NCBI RefSeq assembly: GCF_022539665.2
Contig: NC_081333.1
Coordinates: 2,914,001-2,978,000, forward strand
DNA: 64,000 nucleotides
Source: Daphnia carinata
Lineage: Eukaryota; Arthropoda; Branchiopoda; Diplostraca; Daphniidae
Direction of reading: 5' to 3'
In this document: positions 9,251-21,697 of the stretch, piece after piece
How the letters are laid out: each line of letters opens with the position of its first letter
Position numbering within the stretch: the first letter of the stretch is position 1
Made by a program: the position numbers and the translations under genes
The notes under the pieces: model-generated
The model's database searches: none
What the model was told of the DNA's origin: nothing
Seen by the model: the letters and a program-made list of their open reading frames with translations, nothing else

Positions 9251-12200
9251 TCATCGATCTTGAAGAGGGATCTGAAGAAGAAGGAAATTTAATCCGAAGA
9301 TGAGCACATTCAGTGGAATGGAAGATTTCAGCGCTGACTGCCTTTGAACCGCCGCTGGTCGATCACCTGATCAATTCGTTAAAAAGGAATTATACGTTAC
9401 ATTCTTATTGCAAAAATAATTGCCCTTTCCAGCCGCAATATTTTCCCTCTGGACCATAAACATCATCAGAAAAAAATTGCGTGGAAATGTTCAGACAATT
9501 CTTGTTTAAAGGAACATTTTTTAAAAATCGTGCGCCGGATGAACTTTGAATTTTAATTACAACCATTCCGTGCAGGTGAAGGAGGTGGTATAATTTCTGA
9601 TTACAATGAACGTGCGGACAATTATGACGAGATTGTCGTCTGTGCTTTATTGATAATTTGCGTTCAGCGAATGTTGACAACCTTGCGCAAAGTTAACTAT
9701 TTTGCGGCACACTTTCAGATCGATCCAACAACAACTTCAAACAAAGTCTGGATGACAGAGAATACCAAATTCCCATGGCACAATCGTTCGAAAACTGACA
9801 AAAAATTCTTTTCGTCAACATCATGGAAAAATCGAAGAAGTTTTTACACCAAACTGAGGAACTTTAAGCGGATTTTACGTCCCAAGCCGGAATAGGAAAA
9901 TCAAGCACAGTCTGACACCAACACGCCAGATATTCGACAAGTGAAACGTTCAATCCCCAACACGCGAACAAACAGTTTTAAAAGGAGGAAAAATGCAATG
10001 CAGATAGGAGAGAAAACAAAAGAAATCCAGTCAAAAATCCCTTTTTTTTTTCTTCATTTAAAACGCGAAGAGTCGGTGAGTAAGAAATGCCACAAACATG
10101 CGAGGAGATAAATCAAATTGAAGAGGACCCTGAGAACAGGAAAAAGAAACAGAAGGACAGTACGACGTTTTAATCGAACAGTGAACCGACGAACGAAAAC
10201 CGTCATGCACATGACATTTTTCAAAAAAAAGGGAAGAAACAAAGTAAGAGGGAATGAGATGTTTCTTTTGTTTTTCTCTTTTAGGGAAAGAGGGTGGCTT
10301 TTTAAAAGAGTTTTTGCAAAACAAGATCGAGTAGCTATTCTTTGCTAACACTATTTTGTGTCTCTCTTGTTCTTGTACTTTCACGTTCAAGTCTCTAAAG
10401 TCAATTTGTTTCACCACTTTTTCCATTTTCGTCGTCGGGTTACGCTTCACCCATTTGACAAACACTCTCCTTCAAGAGTCTTAAAGGAAAGTGCTTCCTT
10501 TTTTCTTGCGACCCAGACTATCCGTTTTCGGGCTAGGGATAAAACAGAAAAAATAATTTCATTTAAGTGGGTGGGATTGAACTGACAACTGCGTTTCATT
10601 CACAAGGCCGATCAATCAGAAATGTAGATCGGTTCAATGACGCACTTGGATTTCTTTTTTATCTCACGTCTCGGTGTTCATCTGTCCGTGTGTTTGCAAA
10701 TGCTCGATCAGAGTAACAAAAACATTTGCCGAGTATCTAGTAGCATTTGATTGTGCCGCTTTTAATCCTGTTTACTTTTCATTTCACATTCGGGCAGCAC
10801 TGTACGCCGTTTGCAATTCCACCGCGATCGTTATTTAAAGAACTAGCGGAATTCAACTACAAAAAATAAGGACCAATAGCGTAGCAGCAAAATTCTTTTA
10901 AACTAAAAACATTCCATAAATGACGGATAATAAAGCGCTGGAGCAAATATCGATTGCCAATTCACCTTGTGAGACGAAGACGTTGACTGAGACGGCCTTC
11001 CCTCTCCACGGTACGCAGGTATAATTGCCGGAATCAGCCGGATCTGCACGCTGGATCACCAGGCGGCTGGTCCATGCCATCCAGTCTCTTTTGCTAGCGT
11101 CCGATTCGGATACGCCTTCCAAGAAAACAGACACCAATCCTAATCCGGCGGATGATTTGCTGCCGTGAATCAACGGCCGGCCATTATGGAACCAAACGAA
11201 CGGTAGGCCGCCTCCTCCCACCTGTTTTATTGAAATTGCTGGACTTGAATCGATCAAAAGGAAAGGTAATGATGAATTATACCGTGGGTAAAGTCAGCTG
11301 AGGAAATTTGGTCTGCTGTTCTTCGACGCCAGTGTTGACGTCTGTATCGTTCCCATTGCTGTGATTCTTCGATTCCGGGTGAAGTTTGCAGTGCAGCTGG
11401 ATGTTACTCTCAGCTTCAACGTGATGTTCGCTACCCTCGACTACGGAAGCCACAGGCGTCCAAACCAAAAGTTCGATAAAATGCGAAACTTGTCCCTGTC
11501 CACCTGCAATCTATCTCGGGAAAAAGAAAAATCCATTTGTTATTAGCATTCCTGAGGGCGTGTCCGTGCAACGTGGGGTTACTCAAGAAACGATGAGAAC
11601 CGACGCAATACGTCCTGTTCGTGACCAAACCAATATCAAGTTGAATTGGTGTTTACTTAGCAGGTAACTAAACAAGTAGAGGACTCTTGTGTTCAGACTG
11701 TCTGACTTTTTCTTTCATTAGACTTCTATGGATTTTTCTGGGTCTCAAACCATTCGCCCGTATCGTCACGTAGTCCATGCATTTGTCGAATCCTCACGTA
11801 ATCTACACACATGTCAAACAGTACTCGTTTCCATGACTCAAAAAGTCGTGCATTTCCTTCTTCCTTTGCCTATTATTATTCTAAGACGATTCACCAGTGA
11901 TAAACTTGTTTGGCCTATCTTGGTTAACTTGAGTACACATGTCTTTTGCGTTCAGCATAAAAAAATCTGAACATAGGGAACATGGTAATCTCTTTGCCTC
12001 ACGAATCATTGATTTTCTTTTACCTGGCATTCATAAGTGCCCGAGTCGTGAAGTTGAGGTGATTTGAGCATCAAAATCCAGTCAGGCGAACCGGGCCGGT
12101 TGAGGACGCTGAAACGGCTGTCGGCTGTGTAGACGTGACTGCCGGACGACATGATGTGCCAGTCTCTCCGTCTAATCCACGAAACCTGTCAAAATTGGAT

Positions 12201-15200
12201 AATGAAATGGGATTCAGAGGGGCAACGACGAGAATACTAACTACACTTTAATCCAACAACAATCAATAATCAAGTTCCATCCAACACTAATGACACACAT
12301 GGTGGTATACTGAAGCCATGAGAAGTGGTACAGTGCCCATAATGCACCAAAAGCCAACAATAAAGTCACCACATTACATTAAAAATTGCATTGCACATCT
12401 TGTGTATATGTGAGGATTCTCCTAGGACTTCCGACTAATGATCAAGTTTTACCACCCAAAGTGTGCTGGCACTGGCTCTGCTTTAATTATATGAAGCGAA
12501 CTCGTGCAACTCATAGCTTATTCTGAACGTAACTATGACAGTACGTAAAACGTACGTTGCAACGAAAAGGGGCCCGTTGACAGGTGTCTCGTACGAAAAT
12601 ACAAAGCTCGGGTGATTGGGAACTGTGCCTGCTGCTATGCTACAACTTCACTACGGTAAGTAATCAATTCCATAGTTGAAGGAAACGATTCTCACATCCC
12701 ATCTGTGCTTTTTCGTATGTTTTATTTAAACTTGTTTACGAGATGTTGTTGCTGTAAGACCTGATTTTGAAAAAAAGAATATGGGACTAACAGGAGCAGT
12801 TCAGAGGAGGAAAACAAAACTATAGCAACAGCTCTAGTGGTCTAAAACGTTTACCGTCTTAAAGAAGGAAAGTTCATGACCATAAGCCGATCATCGAGGC
12901 AGATACGCCGTGCACGTCAATAACTAACGACAAACAACGAAATCGGAGGCATCGTGAATAAACAAATAAATCTCAATCTTTTAAAGAGTTGTAGAGAACA
13001 AAAATGGAGGGACGACTTGTGCAAGAGAAGAGGCTTCCCCTTTCATTGCATCATGCTTATGATTGCGTCACTTTATTTTGAAAAGAATTGATCCGAATCT
13101 TTTAAAACGGTGCAAGTTTAAGTCCTAAATTTACTTCCAATCGTGTCTTACTTTTATCTCGAAATTGTATTGACGTTATGTTTGCGTAGAAAGGTGATAT
13201 AATATTATGTGGATCATAAATGCAACTCTGGTTTTTTGTTTTTGGGGGTAGGGGGAAGTTTTCTAGAAAAGGGGCGTTTTCTGCCATTTCCCGCCAAACT
13301 GCACACAAAAAACCTTCTCGATATTTTCATTACCACTACCCAATTTCCTATTCTTAATGGATGTTCCAAGGTCTTTATTTTAGTGCGATAAATCGTCAGG
13401 AAATCAAAGATAGTTGAGAACTGGGTGTCGTGACACCTAGCATAGCAACCACAATGCAATTTTTTGGTGTGTTTCAACGTCTGTGAACTAGAACATTTCT
13501 TGCATATGCTGTTTGATTTGAAACTGTGGGACGTATGTGACTTTCGAAAATGAAATGGGTGTTCTCCAAGAGTGCAAATGAAGTTTTTCCAGTGTGTTTC
13601 ATCTGGGTAAGTTTTCATCTTGTTTTCATTTTATTGTCTGTGTTTCGAATAAATATTTTTGCTAATGTGGCCTGTTTGAGTCCAATTAATTTTCTATGTT
13701 TCCATAGTTTTGAAGAGAAATTTAATTTTCTATATGTTTATCTTTAGAAGAAAGGTTTTCCTTTGACAACCAGAGAGCACATTGACGACACCCTTCGTGA
13801 TGGCAAACTCGACAAAGTTGTAGCCAAGAGGCCGTGTAATTGGAAGTATTCCAGTAAATTCGTCTTTGCTTGCATCTAGGAAGACACCGTCACAAAAGGT
13901 AGGATTGTTTTGACGTATTATCCTTACTTTGCGAACAGCAATTAGCGACGGGTGTACTCCGTATTTTATTGCTATTACAGAACTCAGCTTTTGATATAGT
14001 TAATTTTGTCCACGGTCACGTCTTGACAGTGTGGTCTTTATTATGTTTTCCCTTGAAAGTCGAGTATGTCGAAAGTTTTGTTTTACTTTTTTGTTGTGCT
14101 TGTTTTACTGTGAGCGTCTTGTTTCTGGGAATGGCAAAGTAGGCAGGCATTGTTCAACAAGTTTGCGTACACATATCGATCACTTAGCAAGCTTGCAGAC
14201 GTTAACTGTTTTCGTGTTGCTGCCTTATTGATGTGAGGGTTTTTATTACAGCAATCGCGCAGAAAATTTTTGTAGTGAGAGGTTTTGAAATGCAGGATTT
14301 TGGGATATACATATTGCGGTGAGAATAGGTGAAAATTGAGTGCATCTTTGCTGGAAAGATTGGGAAGTGCCACTGCTTGCTTTGATGGTTTATTTTATGC
14401 ACCGTAACTAGATTCATGAATTTGTAACCATTTGCTTTTTTGGTTAAAAAAAAACTCCTAAATCTTGAATTTTTGTGCAGTCTTTAATGGCAAAGCTGCA
14501 TTTGAACTTGCTTGACATGATTCACTTAGCATCTTTATATGATTTAGTCTCGAAATAGAGAAATCTATTCTTTGAAAAATCGCCATGGTTTTATACTTGT
14601 ATTTTTTTTTTCCTTTGCTTCAAATTAATATGGCTGCGTGCATCTGGCATTGCACATTCTTTTTTAGTTCTGCTTTGACATTCCTCTGACTAGTGAACGA
14701 ACATACACAAAAAAAACCTATCTAAAAATAGAGCCCTTAATTTGCTTACTGCTATGGAAAAAAATGACGGGAATAATGGCTTTTCTATTGATTCGATAAC
14801 AACTTCCAGTTATGATTTTGAAGACGTAATCTTTCAAGCTTCTATTTTCGTACTTGGTCGTATTCCAAGAAAGTTTTCTTTTTCAAATGCCATGGATAGT
14901 AAATACAAGTCCACGATAAACGATCGTTTTGTAAGATCAAAAATTCGATAGTGACATGAATAATGGCGGTTGCCACAACAGCACTGCTGTCACTAGAACT
15001 AGCACTTTAAAAAACGCTCTTTCTCTCCATTTGATTCGATTTAATCCAGAATTATACCACTACATCGGAAAATTCGGGGATGGAATTTCACAGGGCGTCT
15101 TTTTACTACCGAATGGGGATGACGTTTCATTCATCACCATGGCACACAGCGATCGAGTTTGTATTTTTGAACGAATTATTTTTTATGGGATTTATCTTTT

Positions 15201-17044
15201 AAGGAGACAAATAGAAAGTACTATACCGTTCGCTGGCCAAGGCTGTAAGCCTTACAGGGAAGTAAAGCTGTGTCACCCTGTAAGACGGTCATGTGATTGG
15301 TCGTGCCATTCTCGATGGTTTCTGGAAGGAGCTCTTCCAGCTCTACAGCAACTCCGCTGGACGTTAATGAAGCTGCCAACATACGTAGCTTAGCAGTTCC
15401 GGCTGCTACGACGTCTGGATTGTTAGCGGCTACGTCAGCTTCTGCGTAATCAAAACATGTTTTGAATCCCACAGCATGTTGGCTAGCTATTCTAGAACTT
15501 GGCTCTTTATTTTACACGGAAGCTAGGAGAACGGACTCGTCCCATTGTGGCGATAGAATATGGAAGCGCATCGTTGACTGTTAATGATGCTGGATTTTTT
15601 TTTTTTTTTAAACCATTACTAGTTAACAGAATGGCTCGTCCCTTTGGTCCCTTTTTGCTTTGTTATATTGTTATCTTGTCGACGCTATCATTGTTGTTAA
15701 TCGGAATGATAGAGTCGGGGACTTTGCTGATACGTAACAATATGGTCGATTGATTTATATTTTCTTATTTTCTTCTCCGACTTGCGCATTCCATCATTTA
15801 AATAGGACATGTTCCTTATACTTTGTTTCCGGACGGAGGGATAATGGTTGTTTTGTTTGCGTGTTTACTGCCATCCCCGTTTTGTTTACATTGCGGAACG
15901 AATATCTAAAGCGATCGTTAAATGGACTAATCCCGCAAGTATTCTTTTTTTTTTTGTGAAGGATAGCGGAGAATGAGAAACATGCCAATGAGTAAGGATC
16001 TCTGTTTATCGGAATTATTCATGCTTGAGTGGCGCTTGTTGATTATTTGGCGTTGGATCTAGAGCAGTAGACGGCGATCGCATATTCACGAAGCAGCTGA
16101 TGAAAGCATCGATCTTTCTTTGAAAACAGCTTTGTCTGTATGAACTTTTGCTAGTTCTTGTGCTCCGTAAAGATCAAAAGCGCGAAATACTAGCAGCAGA
16201 TTGATTGACAGAACAGTTTAAATGAATTGGTATTAATTTCAATGTTTGACTTACGCTGTACTGATTTCCGACATAGCGTTTTCTATTTGAACTTGGTGGT
16301 GGGAAGTAGTTGGTGTTTTTATTATATTTGTCACAATTTCGTTTAATGGGAATGTCTTTAAGCTGATTGGCTCTTTTTTAATGATGTGCAACATCAGCCA
16401 GTTTAATCTGCTATAATCAGCAATTTTATAGCATTTGAGCTGTACTGCTATCTACAAAAACGCTTTTCTACGTCGCTTAAAGAATTCATTGACGTCTTAA
16501 ATGTTTCGTATTAAATTTAAATGTTTGCTGTGTTTGCAAACAAGACTTTTATGTACGTCATTCAAGATATTGTAGGTAGTGGTGAACACTATCGAATGAT
16601 TTAACGCATCCGAAAATGTCCCCCTGCTCTGCTATTGACGGCACGATCCATCACGTGGGGCGGGAAGTTCAAACATTTCGAATGCTGCGCTTTAGAGTCT
16701 AGTGGCACGATGTCCAAACATTTAGTCCCTGCCTTTGTTGTTGAAAACGCTTTGCCATCTTCCCTTTTCCTTTAAAAATCCAACTTGTCGATTGAAATCG
16801 TTTAGATATTGATTTTGACGTTTTCAAAATAGAAATCAAATAGGAACTCAAATAGCGGTGCGGAAAAATATTTGAAATTTGTTGTATTGGATCGTAAATT
16901 TTTTTCGATTAAAGGTCGGGTTAATGGTAGGTTTTTATTACCTATCGATGATGTGAAGGTTGAATCGCCAACAGCTGAAATATGCGTCATCATGCCGGCC
17001 AGGAAAATGGCGAAGTTGCGAACCAGTATATTACAACCAATCAT
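9251..17044 (-). CDS. Dpr-family two-Ig cell-surface receptor, copy A
   Basis: Six coding exons on the minus strand: 16942-17044, 15227-15441, 12024-12185, 11283-11510, 10966-11221 and 9251-9366, giving 359 aa with consistent phases. Exon 1 encodes a signal peptide (MIGCNILVRNFAIFLAGMM). Ig1 spans exons 2-3: Cys97 in TALLPCKAYSLGQRT, the Dpr hallmark VSWIRRRDWHIMSSG, and Cys159 in SGTYECQ. Ig2 spans exons 4-5: Cys201 in NIQLHCKLH, FVWFHNGRP, and Cys305 in DSGNYTCVPW. The last exon resembles the Dpr tail (GDRPAAVQ, compare the insect GEHPAAMQ type), followed by a short hydrophobic stretch and QDR. Dprs bind DIP Ig receptors in synaptic partner choice and are GPI-anchored in flies; here anchoring is inferred from the hydrophobic tail. 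Two Ig domains argue against a three-Ig DIP. An acceptor at 17087-17088 indicates a non-coding exon further upstream. Confidence 0.9.
9367..10965 (-). other. Intron 5 of dpr copy A, with a block shared with copy B
   Basis: This 1.6-kb intron separates the Ig2 exon from the tail exon. Segment 10087-10184 aligns colinearly with 30893-30999 in the equivalent intron of copy B. It begins with ATGCCACAAAC in both, and later shares ACAG(A)GGACA and TTAATCGA. A second, weaker match is TTGCCGAGTAT near 10728 and 31634. No open frame is shared, so these are candidate regulatory or structural elements. Confidence 0.5.
12186..15226 (-). other. Intron 2 of dpr copy A (splits Ig1)
   Basis: A 3-kb AT-rich intron interrupts the first Ig domain between its two cysteine-bearing exons. 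The same interruption in copy B is 4.8 kb. I found no additional exon. The small open frames (for example around 14083-14417) have low-complexity composition and no counterpart in copy B. The two introns are not alignable by eye. Confidence 0.6.
15442..16941 (-). other. Intron 1 of dpr copy A
   Basis: A 1.5-kb intron between the signal-peptide exon and the first Ig exon. Its donor follows the first base of a Glu codon (phase 1), exactly as in copy B. Apart from the T-run at 15598-15609 I see no structured element or exon in it. Confidence 0.55.
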
Positions 17045-17086
17045 TTTGTTGAAATCGATACGTGCGAGTTGTGATTCACCCTTGTC
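17045..17086 (-). other. 5'UTR part of dpr copy A exon carrying the start codon
   Basis: Reading on the minus strand, a pyrimidine tract ending TTCTCTTAG (acceptor AG at 17088-17087) is followed by 42 nt and then the ATG at 17044. Copy B has the same arrangement (acceptor at 40362-40361, ATG at 40350). The conserved layout indicates at least one upstream untranslated exon in each gene. Confidence 0.55.
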
Positions 17087-20000
17087 CTAAGAGAAAAAAA
17101 GAGATTTGATACAAGAGAAATCGGGGCGAAACGAGCAGAAGGGAGGGGGCGTGTTAGGCAAGCAGACATTTAATGGATGATAATTAGATTAACATAGGTT
17201 ATCACTTCTTGCATTTTTCCATCTTTTGCTCGCTTCGAATCGCATATCTAGGGCATTATTCATTTCCATCTACTAACCAATCTTTTTGTAACTGACTTTG
17301 TATCTCGTATGTTCAGTAGTTAACAATCTTTGAATATTTAATAGGAGTGTATTGGGGGGGACTATTTCCACTGTCTTTGGATATTTCATTCTAATGGAGT
17401 CGTGCTAGCCGGGGTTGGAACGAATAAATTACGTCTCGAACTTGTCACAGCTTTCGAGACAATGAACGTGTCATGAGAATGTTTTTAGTTTTATTTGAAA
17501 GATTCCGAGCCAAAAAAAAAAAAGATAAAAAGAAAAAGAAATGTTGTTGGTCTATTCAGTGTCACGTTGGGGTCCCATTAGTTCGACCCTGTGAACCTCC
17601 AACAGTCACAAAACATTTATTTTTATTTTTGTCGTCTTATTATCCTTGGGGCATTGGATTCACCGATGGCACTCGGCCATCGTAACTCGGATGTTTTGGC
17701 TGCTTTACGTGCTTTTTTTTTACGTGTTATGACGTTCAACTTGATTCTGGACTAATATCGACAAGCGTCTCGCACCGGCAGTTTTTATTGCTAGCGCGGG
17801 CCAAAAGAATAAAACAGCTACTGTTATTTTGTGTCAGCACTTGTTCTATTTTTCAAGCGTCCGGCTCGATAATGAATAGAAAACAATGTCTTAACCATTT
17901 GCAGCTCTTGTTTTCAAAGGTTAAGTCAAACGCTTTTTGTTTGCAATACCATCGTAGATGAGATCCTCCTCAAATTCGATTTATTTCTCTATACATTTAA
18001 GGACATACATACACACATGCACATACATTAGCTTTAACTGTTTTACCCTCATTTTGAAGAGGTAGGCCACTTTGCTTTTAATTCCAATTAAGAAATGGAG
18101 GTGTTTTCTGAAGATTGCAAAAAAATGGCACATGTTTAACTTGTCTGGTTATCGCTGTGTAATTCTCACGTTTACTTGAGACTGTCTACTGTCGAGAAAA
18201 TGTGAGATATGCTTGCGGCCTGTAGTACCATTGGAGTAAACTCAATTTCGCACAGCAAGTTGAGCGAAATTGGACAGCTACCATTTATCCATGCACTGCA
18301 GGGTGCAATCTATCATCTCTCTTTTCACAGGCGTAACTGCAGCGATGGGGCATATTTAATGTTCTTTTCGAGCTAAAGAAACTGTCACGTCCATTGGCCA
18401 TGCAAGTTCTCGCGGACGGATTCATTCTATCGATCATTTTGGTGGATCTCGCGACATTTTTTTACTTTGACCGTGGGGGTAGTATTTCACTCACGCCGGG
18501 ACTGAAATACATCTATTGATAGAGACTGGATTCTTCGCCGAACGGATGTGTAAGCAAACGAAATTGAATAGCCTGGTGGAGCATAAAGACACCATTTTAT
18601 CGTCGTATTATGATGGTGAATTGAGAGGCTTTTAGATTTTTAAAAATATCTTTCATCGAACGACGTGCGTCATGTTACACAGACGCATTGGCTACGATGG
18701 TTCGAGTTTCGTATTTGTCGCAATTTGCACTTGATGTTGGCACAAACTCCTGTACACTTTTGCCTTTTTTGTTTATCTTTCATTTTATTACTTTTTATTC
18801 TGGGTAGTTTCTGTTTTTCTATTGATTTGCCTTTCAATGCCACTGCGAAATATCGTGTGGGATGAGCAATGAAAACGTTTTCTTATGCCGTAATACGATG
18901 ACGTTCAGACGACCTTTGCTAAACCTTGCCACTTTCACTTTTAAAAAATAAACAACGTTTTAAATGCAACCGCCGTGAAGGACATGAGAATCTGTAGTCG
19001 GAAGCCGATCAATGAAGAGTGCTTGCGAAAGATGCGGTGACGTCATTTTAAGCTGTTTCTTTAACAAAGCGAAGCGCTATAGTAGCACAGCGAATACGCA
19101 CATGGCTAATACGAGAGCTGACTTTATGCATTTGAAGTTTCAATATTTCTACATGTTTAAAGATCAATTTAGTAGCAAGTTGTAAAATGGTTCTTAATTA
19201 CACGTCGGAGTTGTTAACGTTTTTACGCCTGAAAAAGTAGATTGCGAGAATTAAACCTGCGTTGCCACTTTGTCTACTCCTGAATAAAATGTTATTTACT
19301 TTTACGGCTCTTTAAAATTGGATTCTTGGTTTGCGAAAGGACCAGTTTTATTTTGTTTCTCTATTGAAGGAAAAGAAAATTATAAATGACCTGAAATTGT
19401 ATTTTGTAGACTTTAACTTTGGTTTGTTTTGAAGACTTCGTTTATCTTTTTCTTTTCTGTTTTTTTTTTTTTTTTTAACAAGATCTTTGTGTTTCTGGCT
19501 CTAGCGGTCTAACAATTAATCTAATGAGCTGTTTCTTTACTCATTTGGCCTTGTTCTTTATGTTCGTTGGCGGAAGCAAAGCCAAAAGTAGAAGATGCGC
19601 GGCATGTGCAGTACTACTCGTCAACCCCCACTTGTCCTTTTTAAATATTTTTTTTTTCAGCTGATTTCCTCTAAGAAAAACCCGCGTCGATCGTACATCT
19701 AAACTAGGTCGTTGCAAAAATTTAATATTGTTTTTTCATTCGTTTTCTTTGTGCGTGTTACCCAAACTGTGTAGGAACAGACGTAGGCGATGACAACATG
19801 GACGTCCCTTTGTTGCCATCCGAATGTTTCATAACGATTTTTTACACAAGTTTCAAACAAAGAAACAAAATGGCAATCTATTGTTATGTCTTCTTCTAGA
19901 ACGAAACTGGCTGTGCTTTTTTCTCATTTATTGTAGCCTTATTTCTTCGTTCTTTTGCGGTTTCCGATGGCGATAACAAACTTTTATCCTGTTATGTCAC

Positions 20001-21542
20001 GTTGCTTTACCGACACCCGTTTTTTTACTAGGTTAAACTAGACGAAGAGCGTCATAGCTCTTGATGATGGCAGTTGGTCTTTGTCTTCCAAGCCAAACGG
20101 GCCGTAAAAATGGAAATAAAAATGGCGATTTCCTATTTTGTTACCGAAATCTTTTGAGTTAGGAAATTAAAAGACGAGATGGGGTTGACCAAGATACTTT
20201 CTTTTTTAGTGCAATGGTCACTCGGTTAAAGGCAATAGTAAATCCCAGATATCATTAAAAAACAAGACGCTAAAGGTACGCCAGAACGAGGATTATGCGC
20301 CATCCTAGAGATCCATTAAATGATAAAGCTTTTTTCTTGTGTTTTTCTATTTTGTTATGCTCAAAAGCTGTGTGTAATTTAAAGCAATTTATGCGGATGG
20401 AAAAAAACAGAATAGAGCCCTTATCCCTTATGGATCCACCTACGATGGATTTAAATGCTGCTTTATCCGGGATTGCTGTTAAGGTGGCACTTTACCAGTA
20501 AATTGTTTTTGTTTTCTAAAATTCGTTTTGAGGTGGAAACAGTTCCCCTTCTAAAATGGAGAGATTAAATTCGTAGTTATTTCTGCAAATGTGTTTTACG
20601 CCATCGTTTAGCTATCATTCACATTTTTGAAACGGGAATAATTGCTATTCTTTCGTTTTTTTTTACATCGGTATTGCTATACGTTTTGGTATGTGATGCA
20701 TATGGCATTTTTACGCTCGAGCGTGTGTTTGCTGTTCATTTCTGAGAATCGTGCTTTCGAAGATGGACAACAAGTAAAGAGGTTAAAGCCTCTTCAATAG
20801 TATAAGCCATGACTTTAAAATGCATGGATAGATGACGTCCGATGTTTGTCCATCTTTCGGGCAACTCTTTACCAATAGAAAACGGATTTTCTCTCGCATT
20901 TTTCTTTTTCAAGAGAAACGAAAACGAAATGTGAATTTAACAAACAAAAGGAGGGGGGAGGAAGTAAGGGATTTATGTTGTCACAAACTTTGTGAAACGA
21001 TAGGAAAGATATACAGTTTTTGAAACTTTTTTTTTTAAAGATTGCTTTCATGATCCCTACTATCCTTTTTTCCGTGAAGGATTGTTGCGATGGATCAAAT
21101 TTCAACTTTTATGCATTTTTGAATACAACAAGACAGGCATGTGTTTGGTTGGTTGAGCAGCAGGACCACGCGATCCAACAGCGGTAGTTGTCGCATATCG
21201 AAATTGAATCTCCGTATTGATCCCTCTTTAATTTGTTACACCCTATGTAAAGTCCTATACCAACCTCCTTTTCTTTTTCATCCTGATGCATCGTCTATTT
21301 CAATCGCAGCAAGTGAACGATGTCAGCTGTCCCTTCCCCCTTTTTTTGTTTTGCCCGCTTTTCCATTTAATTTCGACTTCATCTCACACCAACTACGCAA
21401 ACCGAAATAATTTGAAAACAAAACAAAAAAAAAAAAGAAAAGATTAAAGGTCAATGTCTTGACTATTGTTGTCCATGCGTTTCTTATGTCCACAACATCC
21501 GGTGCGGGACGTCAACGCGTGTCGGCAGCCACAACTCATCAC

Positions 21543-21697
21543 GCATAAACTTCATTAGCTTCCCGGCCGGCTGTTGTGGATGGCGTGGGGGGATAGCTGT
21601 CATCAGCGATGAGTAAGCGTATGAAGCTGTTGAGGGCAACGCGACGATGAGCACAACCGGTCGGCAAAGATTAACATGCAGAAGACGTGAAATGACA
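21543..21697 (-). promoter_or_regulatory. Conserved non-coding block, copy A partner
   Basis: It shares three colinear pieces with 47266-47459: AAACTTCATTA followed by TTCC, then GGCTGTTG(T/C)GGATG, then TTAA(C/T)ATGCAGAAGACGTGAAATG, 18 nt of which (TGCAGAAGACGTGAAATG) are identical. The surrounding 5' regions of the two dpr copies are otherwise unalignable. An untranslated exon or an enhancer are the leading options. No shared reading frame was found. Confidence 0.5.
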
